A stretch of 64,000 nucleotides of DNA from CAIUSP01 sp964594365. GTDB taxonomy: Bacteria > Actinomycetota > Thermoleophilia > Solirubrobacterales > 70-9. Shown one piece after another: positions 57,103-64,000 of this stretch. Location of the stretch: NCBI GenBank assembly GCA_964594365.1, contig CAZQMB010000001.1:124001-188000 (forward strand), in the 5' to 3' direction. The notes beneath the pieces are model-generated. The model saw only the letters and a program-made list of their open reading frames with translations. It had not been told where the DNA came from and ran no database searches. Within the stretch, counting starts at the first letter, position 1, and each line of letters starts with the position of its first letter. The position numbers and the translations under genes were made by a program.

Positions 57103-58023
57103 TCAGCCGCACTTCTTGCTGTCGATCGCCCTGTTACCTGCGGGCAGGTAGCTGTCCGCGTTCGGGTCGGCTCCTCCGCCCGCCTGGTCCTTGGTCGAGA
57201 AGTAGAACCGGCTCGAGGACTTGAAGGTCGGCTTGACGCACTTGGCCTGGATGAACCCGGCCTTGTAGCCGTTTCCGACCGTGAGCTCGAACTGCGTCAG
57301 CGCGGTCGTACCACTTGCGAGCAGCGGGATGAACACATCCAGCATCTTGCCGTACTCCGCACCGGAAGCCCAGCTCGGCTTGTTGACGAGGGTGCCGATC
57401 AGTGCCGACCCGGTACCCAGCGACTCCGCGCGGGAGAACAGGATCACCGTCGGGTTGCCGGCGGTGTCGTTCTCACCACGGAAACCGGTCAGCTCGACCT
57501 GAGTCTCGCCGAACGTCTCGTAGAACCCGGGCACGCGGATACGGGCAACACCACCGCCAACGATCGAGTTGGGGCAGGCCGCCTTGGCGAGTGCCGTGCT
57601 GAGACCAGCGACAGCCGACTGCGCGCAAGGCGCTGCCTTGGTGACGTTGAACTTCAGGTTGCTCGAGAACACGACCTGGGCCCGGACTGCCGGATCCGGG
57701 ATTCCCGTACCCGGATAGGCGCCGTTACCGGTCGCTGTCCGGAAGGTCATGGCGACGTTCTTCCATGCCCTCTTGGTGAGCAACTTGCCGCTCGGCTTGG
57801 TGAAGCCACTGACGAAACCGACCTCGCCATTGGGGCTTCCGGCCGGCTTGAACTTCGCAGTTCCGGTCGAGATGCCGACGTAGCCGGCGGTCTGGTACTT
57901 GCCCGTTGCCAGCGGCACGTTCGGCGTCGGCTCAGGCGGTGAGGGAGCAGCCATGGCGATGCCGGTGAAGGCAAAGAGGCCCAAGGCCGCTCCTGCGGTT
58001 GCAAGAACTTTTCTTCTACGCAT
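57103..58023 (-). CDS. Secreted hypothetical protein, monocistronic
   Basis: 306 residues. ATG at 58023 follows AGGA five bases upstream. The signal peptide MRRRKVLATAGAALGLFAFTG ... AMA is cleaved before APSPPEPTPN. The mature domain has TAKFKPAGSPNGEVGF, then the shared pattern with the neighbouring paralogue: AALSTALAKAACPNSIV-like text, VELTGFRG, PTVILFSRAES, ALIGTLV, ALTQFELTVG, FIQAKC and a final C near the end. A -10-like TATACT upstream and a strong terminator downstream suggest a single-gene unit with substantial expression. Its function is unknown; it could be a surface protein. Confidence 0.75.
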   Translation of the reverse strand: MRRRKVLATAGAALGLFAFTGIAMAAPSPPEPTPNVPLATGKYQTAGYVGISTGTAKFKPAGSPNGEVGFVSGFTKPSGKLLTKRAWKNVAMTFRTATGNGAYPGTGIPDPAVRAQVVFSSNLKFNVTKAAPCAQSAVAGLSTALAKAACPNSIVGGGVARIRVPGFYETFGETQVELTGFRGENDTAGNPTVILFSRAESLGTGSALIGTLVNKPSWASGAEYGKMLDVFIPLLASGTTALTQFELTVGNGYKAGFIQAKCVKPTFKSSSRFYFSTKDQAGGGADPNADSYLPAGNRAIDSKKCG

Positions 58024-58085
58024 CAGATTCCTACCTCTCCTGTCGTTTTCAGGACCCCTCTCGGATCCCTGTCTACTGCATGAAA

Positions 58086-58116
58086 CACCATTGAGTGATG
58101 GTGCGCACTCAGTATA
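58086..58116 (-). promoter_or_regulatory. Putative promoter with downstream inverted repeat
   Basis: On the minus strand TATACT (58116-58111) resembles a -10 element, with no convincing -35. Just after the expected start point lies the inverted repeat CACCAT TGAGTG ATGGTG (58086-58103), which could be an operator or a leader hairpin. It is 63-93 bases before the ATG of the secreted-protein gene. Confidence 0.45.
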
Positions 58117-58175
58117 AACCCGCAAACATCGGATAGTTGCGGTCGCGGCTCGAATCGCGATCGCCCCACCAGCGC

Positions 58176-59735
58176 TCAGGGCAGAGGCCAGACGTGCTGG
58201 TACTGGGTGTTCTCGGAGGGGAAACCGATCGAGGCGAAGTCCCCCTGCTGGACGCAGGTGGGCGTGGGAACGGTAGCGGTGGTAGATGGGCCACCGAAAG
58301 CGAACTGCTGGATCCGGCTGAACTGGAGCGGCGTGAACGGGGTGCTCCCTCCGTTGGTGATCGTGGCGCTGGCACCGCCCGAACACTGTCTGGTCTCGAA
58401 ACCAGCGAGCGGGCCGAAGAAGAGGGGCGGCGCTCCAGTAGGGACGGCCGCCACGTAGGGGTTGCCGCGGGAGGTCTCGAACCGGCCGATCGTGCCGCTG
58501 CCGACCAGGGACTCCGGGTTCAACGCGGTCGAGGTGCGCAACACCTTGACCTTCCGGGTCGTACCCGGGGAGACGAGGATCGCGTTCGTCGCCGCAGCGA
58601 CGTTGCCGAGGGTCGAGGCGAACTCGCGACGGTAGTCGCTCAAGCCGTTGAGGATCGGTGTCACCTGGCGCGTGAACGGCGTCGACTGACCCAGTAGCGG
58701 TTTGAACCCACCCTGAGCCGCGGTCGAGGTCGGATCCACCATCGTCTGCAGCGCGGGGATGCCCGCGGTCGAGTTGTCCTCGACCTGCTTCAGGCCGATG
58801 AAGAAACCCTCGGCCTGAGGCGAGAGCTTCGCGAGCTGCTCGAAGGTGCCACTGAGCTGCTTGGAGGCGGGCAACATGCTGTTGACCACCGGCTGCGCGG
58901 TGGAGGAGAAGCTGTCGAGCTTGCGCAGCGTGAGCCGCGACTCGCGGAGGAAGGTGGGCAACGCCACGAAGAGGTCGCGGAGGTCGTCGTCGCGATTGCC
59001 GGTGGTGGTGAAGACCGTATCGGCGTTCTCGATCAGTCCGCGCAGCTGCCCACGCCGTTCACTCAAGGCTTCGAAGACCTCACCTCCGTTCCTCAGCAGG
59101 CCGCTTACCGCCGCATCCTGGGTGGCGAGGATCTGCACCAGCCGGTTGGCGTCGGCGGTGAAGGGTTCGAGCGTGCCGAAGGCAGTCGAGATCGCGTAGC
59201 CGTTGCCATCGGTCGCCGCCGCGGAACCCTGCATCCAGACCCTGAATGCGAGGCGGGTCCTCTCGTCGAGAGAGCGGAATATCTCGTCGAGCTGAACCGA
59301 CTCGGCCACTTGTGCGGGCGGCAGGGTGGCACCCTCCGCCAATTCCGGCCCGCTACGCGTTCCGGGGGTCAATTCCACGTAGGTCTCACCGAGCAGCGTC
59401 TTCTGGCGCAGCATGGCCCGGCTGTCGGCAGGCAGCGGTGCGTAGCGGGAGTCGAGTTCGATCGTCGCGGTGGCGGTTCCGGTCTCCCCCTCACCCTCAC
59501 CAGTGTTGAGATCGATCGCTTTGACCTTGCCGACCGAGACGTTCGAGATTCGCACGTCCGACTCTACCGCCAGCTGGGTTCCTTCCTTGAACGGGATCTT
59601 GACCCGATAGCCCTCGGGGGTGAAGGGGACCGGACCACCGAACGAGCTCCAGAGGAAGAGGAGCAGCCCGAAGCAGGAGAACGCGAATACGACCGGGATG
59701 ACGACCTGTGAGAGTGTTGGTTTGGCTTTGCCCAT
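58176..59735 (-). CDS. MCE family (MlaD-like) protein
   Basis: 519 residues. One N-terminal membrane helix (VVIPVVFAFSCFGLLLFLW) anchors it, then an MCE domain: YRVKIPFKEGTQLAVESDVRISNVSVGKVKAI, LPADSRAMLRQKTLLGETYVELTPG. A long helical region with QLDEIFRSLDE and a Gly/Pro-poor coiled segment follows, and a C-terminal tail with CVQQGDFASIG. MCE proteins form lipid-carrying tunnels with YrbE permeases; actinobacterial ones import sterols or lipids. It is last of four consecutive mce genes, six bases after the previous stop. Confidence 0.9.
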   Translation of the reverse strand: MGKAKPTLSQVVIPVVFAFSCFGLLLFLWSSFGGPVPFTPEGYRVKIPFKEGTQLAVESDVRISNVSVGKVKAIDLNTGEGEGETGTATATIELDSRYAPLPADSRAMLRQKTLLGETYVELTPGTRSGPELAEGATLPPAQVAESVQLDEIFRSLDERTRLAFRVWMQGSAAATDGNGYAISTAFGTLEPFTADANRLVQILATQDAAVSGLLRNGGEVFEALSERRGQLRGLIENADTVFTTTGNRDDDLRDLFVALPTFLRESRLTLRKLDSFSSTAQPVVNSMLPASKQLSGTFEQLAKLSPQAEGFFIGLKQVEDNSTAGIPALQTMVDPTSTAAQGGFKPLLGQSTPFTRQVTPILNGLSDYRREFASTLGNVAAATNAILVSPGTTRKVKVLRTSTALNPESLVGSGTIGRFETSRGNPYVAAVPTGAPPLFFGPLAGFETRQCSGGASATITNGGSTPFTPLQFSRIQQFAFGGPSTTATVPTPTCVQQGDFASIGFPSENTQYQHVWPLP

Positions 59736-59741
59736 GGATTC

Positions 59742-61121
59742 CTAGGGGTACGGGACGCACTGGTCGGGGTCGTTCGGATTCGGGATACCCAGCTGCTGGG
59801 GGGTCGGAAGACCGGCGAGCGCGATGATGGTGCTCAGGTAAGGGTCATAGGCCTCGACCGACTGCGCATAGTTGCGGGTGTTGCAGTCGAGCAGCGCAGT
59901 CGCCCGCCCGAGCGGGCCGTTCGCATCCTCGAGACTGAGCGTGGAATTGGTGTTCCGGTTCAACCACTGCAACCAGAAGAGGTACGACTGCTTGGTCGCG
60001 GAGTTCTCGGGGTTGTAGGCAAGGGCATTGAAGATCGAGTTGAAGTCGGTCAACCCCGACTTCAGCGGCTCGGTCGAATAGCCGAGTCCCTGCGATGCGA
60101 GCTGGAGCGCCTTGATCGGCCCTGGCGAGCCGCCTCCGTAGAGGGTCTGGGTGAACGGCCGAACCTGGGTCTGGAGGGGACCCACCGTCTGGGTGAAGAA
60201 CGGCTGCAGCTCGCGAAGTGCGGGTGCGAGAGCCTTCGCCCCCGGCAGCGACTTGGTGAGGGCGGGTTTGGCCTGGAGCGAGAACTCGTTGCCGTAGGTG
60301 ACCGCGTTCCTCGTCGCCTTCAGCGCTCCCGGCAACTCACGGATCGCCGCGCGGAGAGAGCTCTCCTGCGCGGCGAAACCGGCCAGTGCCTGGTCCGAGT
60401 AGGTGACGAAGTCGGCCACGGCATCGTCGCTCTCGGCGAGCGCCGCCGACACCAAGCCGAAGTTGTGGATACCTTCGGCGATGTCCGTGCGGCGAGCCGC
60501 CATTCCCTTGTTGATCAGTCCTATGTCGCGCACTGCAGGCTCGAAGCGCCTCATCACATCGCCGAGCCTGCGACCCTTCTCCACCCCGCCGAAGCCTTCC
60601 GCACCTCCGGCCAAGAGGAGCTTCAGATAGTCGCGGGTGTCCGTGTCGAGAACCGTGAGGAACTCGTCGGGGTTCACGTTCGGCTCGGTCTGGGACAGCG
60701 GAAGGGTCTCGCCCTCGGTGACCTGAGGCGCGTCCTCGGTGCCTGGATCCAGCGCCAGCACCATGTCGTTCAGTCCGGTCTTGGGGCGCAGCAGGATGCT
60801 CGCGTCCCGGTGGATCAGCTCCGAATACTCTTCCTCGACCTCTACCGTGACCACCGCGGTGCCGTCCTGCTGCTCGACGCCCGTGACTTCTCCGACGCGG
60901 ACTCCGGCGATATCCACGGACTGACCCTGACCCGGTGTGACGGCCTGCGCCGTGCTGAACTCGGCGCTCATCTCGAAGGTCTTCTTGCCCAGACCGGGGA
61001 ACCACTCGGGGAAGTCAGCGCGCTGGTTGACCAGGATCACGAGCGTGGTCGCCACGCCGGCGACGACGATCATGAGGATCGCTATGAAGTCACGCAGGTG
61101 CTCTCTTATCGCTTTCTTCAT
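59742..61121 (-). CDS. MCE family (MlaD-like) protein
   Basis: 459 residues. The N-terminal cytosolic KKAIREHLRDF precedes a membrane helix (IAILMIVVAGVATTLVILV). The MCE domain contains FEMSAEFSTAQAVTPGQGQSVDIAGVRVGEVTGVE and ILLRPKTGLNDMVLALDPG. A helical needle region follows with DEFLTVLDTDTRDYLKLLL. The FEMSAEFSTA...PGQGQ form, instead of the usual sharp-turn VRISG text, marks a separate subtype. The C-terminus ends with PDQCVPYP. It is six bases from its downstream neighbour, so the mce genes form one operon. Confidence 0.9.
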   Translation of the reverse strand: MKKAIREHLRDFIAILMIVVAGVATTLVILVNQRADFPEWFPGLGKKTFEMSAEFSTAQAVTPGQGQSVDIAGVRVGEVTGVEQQDGTAVVTVEVEEEYSELIHRDASILLRPKTGLNDMVLALDPGTEDAPQVTEGETLPLSQTEPNVNPDEFLTVLDTDTRDYLKLLLAGGAEGFGGVEKGRRLGDVMRRFEPAVRDIGLINKGMAARRTDIAEGIHNFGLVSAALAESDDAVADFVTYSDQALAGFAAQESSLRAAIRELPGALKATRNAVTYGNEFSLQAKPALTKSLPGAKALAPALRELQPFFTQTVGPLQTQVRPFTQTLYGGGSPGPIKALQLASQGLGYSTEPLKSGLTDFNSIFNALAYNPENSATKQSYLFWLQWLNRNTNSTLSLEDANGPLGRATALLDCNTRNYAQSVEAYDPYLSTIIALAGLPTPQQLGIPNPNDPDQCVPYP

Positions 61122-61129
61122 CTCTCAGC

Positions 61130-62686
61130 TCACGGTCCGAAGGGGAAGGGTTCAGCCTGCGGAGACGGCGCGCCTACCGCGGCCGCAGGCCCATTGAGGT
61201 TGGGGATGGACTGGTCCTGGCAGAGTGCAGAGGTGCTGAAGGCAGGCTGAGTCGTTCCCCCGGTCAGATCGAGAACCGGCCGAGTGCCGAGCGGCGCTGC
61301 CATCGCGTTACCCCAGAGGAGGTTCTGCGGACCCTTCTCGGGGTTCGTGGCGGAGATCGAGGTGGGACCGCCCCCGGGCTGGGTCCGGAAGAAGCGTCCG
61401 TTGCCATCGAATCCCTGCGTTGCGCCGGAGAGATTGACCGCGCTGTAGAAGAAATCCATGTAGCTGGGGTTGCCGGTCGAGAAGGTGTCGGTTCCCGAAT
61501 CCTGGATCGGAGTGTTGCCGGTGGGTATGAGCACCTCTGTGCCGCACTTCGAGAAGCGCTCGGTCTGGGTGAACACGCCGGGTCCGAACACACCTGTGCG
61601 ACCGGCAGGTTGGCCGGTCTGGGCGAGTTGCGAAGCCGTCCACGCCAGCTCATTCGCCTGAAGCAGCTGGGATGCCTGGGTCAACCACGGCGTTCCGGTG
61701 GTGATCGTGTCCGGCAACTCTCGAAGGCCCGGCGTGATACCGCGAGTCCAGGCGCGCAGAGCAGGCAGCGTCTCGTTCAGATGCCTCAACGAAGGCTCGG
61801 CCTGCTTCATGGTCGGGCCGAGCTCCCCCACCGCCGCCTTCAGACTCTTCGACTCGGCGGCCAGCGCACCCGTGAAGGTGGCGTAGTTGGTGATCAGACT
61901 CTGCAGTGACTGTTCGTTGGCAGCCAGCACGCCGAGCACGATCGCGTTGGATCTGAGGAGGTTTCGGAGATCGTCGGGCTCGGTTCCCTGCAGCGCCTCG
62001 TTGACGATCGCGCTGTCGCGACCTGCTTGAGCGCCGTAGTCGAGCGCTGCGTTCAAGGCCTCTCCACCGGTTACCGGAACGACGGTGGTGTCATCGGTGG
62101 TACCCGAGGTTGAGGTGGTGGGCTCCTCGTTCAACGCCGTCCCGAGGCCGCTCAGGGTCTCGACCAGGTTCTGGCGATCATCGGACTGGAGGGCGGTGAG
62201 CACCTCGTCGATCTGGACCGACGTCGCGGTTTGTGTGATCGGAATCGTGTCACCGCTCGCCAGCTCAGGCGTGCCGGGGCTGCCCGGGCGGAGATCGATG
62301 AAGAAGTTTCCTTCGAGGAAGATGCGCGGGCGGATCTGCGCGTAGGCGTCGTCGTGGACGGGCTGGCCAGCCTGGTCAACCGTGAAGGTGACCTGAGAGA
62401 CACCGTCGACCCTCTCCGCCGTGAGCACCTTGCCTACGTTCACCCCGGCAACCCGGACCGGGGAATCGGTGCGGATCTTGACCGCGTTCGCAAAGACGGC
62501 CTTGAGGGTGTACGGATTACCGAACGGCAGTTCCTTCGTCCATGCGAAGTAGGTCCCGACGACCACGGCGATGATCGCGATGATCGCGATCCGGGCGCGG
62601 TGCGGCGGATTCCCCTTACGGTAGATCCGCTCGTCGTAGTCGCGTGGTTTGTTGGTCTGTTCGCTCATGGTCTTCTCTGGGCTCAC
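61130..62686 (-). CDS. MCE family (MlaD-like) protein
   Basis: 518 residues from GTG at 62686 (overlapping the previous stop), or 512 from ATG at 62668, which has an AGAGAAG ahead. A basic N-terminal stretch (RKGNPPHRAR) leads to a membrane helix (IAIIAIIAVVVGTYFAW). The MCE domain has LKAVFANAVKIRTDSPVRVAGVNVGKVLTAE and RPRIFLEGNFFIDLRPG. The helical part has QIDEVLTALQSDDRQNLVETL. A Thr/Ser linker (EEPTTSTSGTTDDTTVV) is inserted in the helical region. The C-terminal domain ends in a Pro/Gly-rich tail. Confidence 0.9.
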   Translation of the reverse strand: MSPEKTMSEQTNKPRDYDERIYRKGNPPHRARIAIIAIIAVVVGTYFAWTKELPFGNPYTLKAVFANAVKIRTDSPVRVAGVNVGKVLTAERVDGVSQVTFTVDQAGQPVHDDAYAQIRPRIFLEGNFFIDLRPGSPGTPELASGDTIPITQTATSVQIDEVLTALQSDDRQNLVETLSGLGTALNEEPTTSTSGTTDDTTVVPVTGGEALNAALDYGAQAGRDSAIVNEALQGTEPDDLRNLLRSNAIVLGVLAANEQSLQSLITNYATFTGALAAESKSLKAAVGELGPTMKQAEPSLRHLNETLPALRAWTRGITPGLRELPDTITTGTPWLTQASQLLQANELAWTASQLAQTGQPAGRTGVFGPGVFTQTERFSKCGTEVLIPTGNTPIQDSGTDTFSTGNPSYMDFFYSAVNLSGATQGFDGNGRFFRTQPGGGPTSISATNPEKGPQNLLWGNAMAAPLGTRPVLDLTGGTTQPAFSTSALCQDQSIPNLNGPAAAVGAPSPQAEPFPFGP

Positions 62687-64000
62687 TTCTGGGAGGGCAG
62701 CTGGTCCTCGGTCACGACGCCTTGGTTACCGGGCGGATTGCCGATCACCTGTACCTGCCTCGGGTAGGGCTCGTTGCCGGCCTCACACTCGCGCTGATCC
62801 TGACCGGGCGCAGCCGTATTCGGGTAGGGGTTGTAGTGCAGGTAGTTGTCGCCCGGACCTGCCGCGGGGATCTGGGAGGGGGTTCCGATGTTGTTCGCTC
62901 CCGTACCGAAGTTGGGGGCGCTGAAGGAGATGAAGCGCAGCAGCGACCCGAGGCTGTCCCCTGTCGAGGCGAGGTCAGCCACGTTCCTGAACAGGAGCGT
63001 TGCGTAGTTGCAAGTGCTCTGCGCGGGACCGACGAAGGTCACCAGCGACTCCAGGTAATCACTCGCTCCGATCAGGGAATCGAGTCCGGTTCGAGCCGTC
63101 GCGTCGTTGGAGAGGTTCAACACCTCTGCGCTCAGCCCGGGCAACAGGGCATTGAATGCGGGCGCTCCCTGGAGGGCCGGGATACCCTTCACGATCGCCT
63201 GTGAGATCGACGGCCCAGCCCTGCGCAACGCAGCCATACCGGGCCGGAGATTCGCGAAGAGCCTCGCGGTATCGGTGAGGAAGGGACGGATCCTCGGCAT
63301 GGTCTCGATCGTCACATCCTCGGTCGCGGGTCCCTCGCTGATCGCCTCCTGGATGTAGGGGCGCGAGACATCGGCCAGCGCCTGGAAGGTCTTGTCCAGT
63401 CCGACGAAGGCCTGAGCCTGCTGCTCTCCTACCGGTCCTGCCTCGGCCGAGGCGGCGGCGATTGCACGCACGAACCGGTCGAGACGAGTGTCGGTCGAAG
63501 CGAGGTTGCCCATTGCCCGCGGGAGCGACTCGGTCAGCGGCACCAGGTTGCCGATTGCCGCATTGATGTCTCCCCCACGCCCGGCGAGGCCGTCGCCGAA
63601 GTTCTTCAGCTGGACCTGGATCGCCTCTCGGGTCGGCTCATCGAACGTGTTGAAGACCTGATCTATGTCCACCGGCTCTGGCCGGGCTTGAGAGAGCGGG
63701 ATCGTCGCCCCCTCCGGATAACCCTCTCGAGACTCGCCCGGGGTGATCTCCACGTACTTCAAACCTAGTGCCGACTTGGCGCGGATCAGGACGGTCGAGT
63801 CGACTGGCAGCGGCGCGACCGAGCGATTGAGTTTGAGATCGAGTCGTGCGCTGTAGGTTCCCGCCTCGCCGGTGGCGTAAGTGACCTCTTCGTCGGTCCC
63901 CGTAGAGGTGGAGCCGGTCGAGGAGCCGTTCTGGACCGCCTCGACACCCTCGACGGTTCCGACCTGCACTCCGCCGATCCGGACCTCGTTGTTGGGAACG
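62683..64000 (-). CDS. MCE family (MlaD-like) protein, 5' end beyond the window
   Basis: The frame runs off the right edge: bases 63970-64000 continue it as VPNNEVRIGGV before VQVGTVEG, the core MCE turn. The N-terminal membrane helix is therefore outside. The visible part holds an insert GSSTGSTSTGTDEE, then APLPVDSTVLIRAKSALGLKYVEITPG and VDIDQVFNTFDEPTREAIQVQL. It is the first mce gene seen in the set. YrbE-type permease genes would be expected just upstream, outside the window. Its stop overlaps the next gene's GTG start (GTGA). Confidence 0.9.
   Translation of the reverse strand, partial: VPNNEVRIGGVQVGTVEGVEAVQNGSSTGSTSTGTDEEVTYATGEAGTYSARLDLKLNRSVAPLPVDSTVLIRAKSALGLKYVEITPGESREGYPEGATIPLSQARPEPVDIDQVFNTFDEPTREAIQVQLKNFGDGLAGRGGDINAAIGNLVPLTESLPRAMGNLASTDTRLDRFVRAIAAASAEAGPVGEQQAQAFVGLDKTFQALADVSRPYIQEAISEGPATEDVTIETMPRIRPFLTDTARLFANLRPGMAALRRAGPSISQAIVKGIPALQGAPAFNALLPGLSAEVLNLSNDATARTGLDSLIGASDYLESLVTFVGPAQSTCNYATLLFRNVADLASTGDSLGSLLRFISFSAPNFGTGANNIGTPSQIPAAGPGDNYLHYNPYPNTAAPGQDQRECEAGNEPYPRQVQVIGNPPGNQGVVTEDQLPSQK

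Overview
The window is high-GC, gene-dense bacterial chromosome with short intergenic gaps and many 4-base start/stop overlaps. Gene content points to a Gram-positive-type actinobacterium: an mce cluster, TlyA, a deep-branching set of housekeeping orthologues, ECF transport, a CpaB-like SAF protein and no outer-membrane genes. Thermoleophilia/Solirubrobacterales is my best guess, but that is inference without a database search.

Layout. 1-3562: a cut-off SDR gene, a family 2 glycosyltransferase, a small conserved protein and a MurG/UGT-like glycosyltransferase. 3573-3646: tRNA-Asn. 3711-26736: a long minus-strand housekeeping run (dnaG, dgt, recO, mutM, xerD, Nudix, pyrG, recN, nadK, tlyA, dxs, polyprenyl synthase, xseB, nusB, efp, a glutaryl-CoA dehydrogenase/CoA-transferase pair, an Xaa-Pro peptidase, aroQ, a fused aroK-aroB, aroC). 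26824-33362: a plus-strand peptide ABC transporter operon. 33392-43773, minus strand: aroE, mltG, ruvX, alaS, an IscU-MnmA fusion, a SAF protein, a minimal two-component pair, a DUF192 protein and an orphan branched-chain-type binding protein. 43873-49669: mixed genes, including an SDR, a Bax-inhibitor-1 family membrane protein, a stand-alone Rho RNA-binding module, a short transaldolase and glpD. 49682-56069: a cobalamin operon. 56106-64000: two related secreted proteins and four consecutive mce genes, the last running off the window.

The most interesting region is 49682-56069, minus strand. A canonical cobalamin riboswitch (55875-56069) precedes five genes joined by 4-base overlaps. These encode a secreted transcobalamin C-terminal-like (DUF4430) protein, a second DUF4430 protein that looks like a lipoprotein, EcfT, a single-chain double ATPase EcfA, and an S component fused to an alpha/alpha-barrel of prenyltransferase/squalene-cyclase type. 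Vertebrate transcobalamin and intrinsic factor consist of an alpha/alpha barrel plus a DUF4430-type beta domain. This operon therefore looks like a bacterial B12 uptake machine that carries both halves of a transcobalamin on separate polypeptides, one of them welded to the membrane transporter.

Other points of note are the IscU-like domain on MnmA, with the sulfur-acceptor cysteine replaced by histidine; a Rho protein without its ATPase; a strong hairpin behind the peptide-binding-protein gene; and an inverted-repeat operator candidate at the orphan binding-protein gene.
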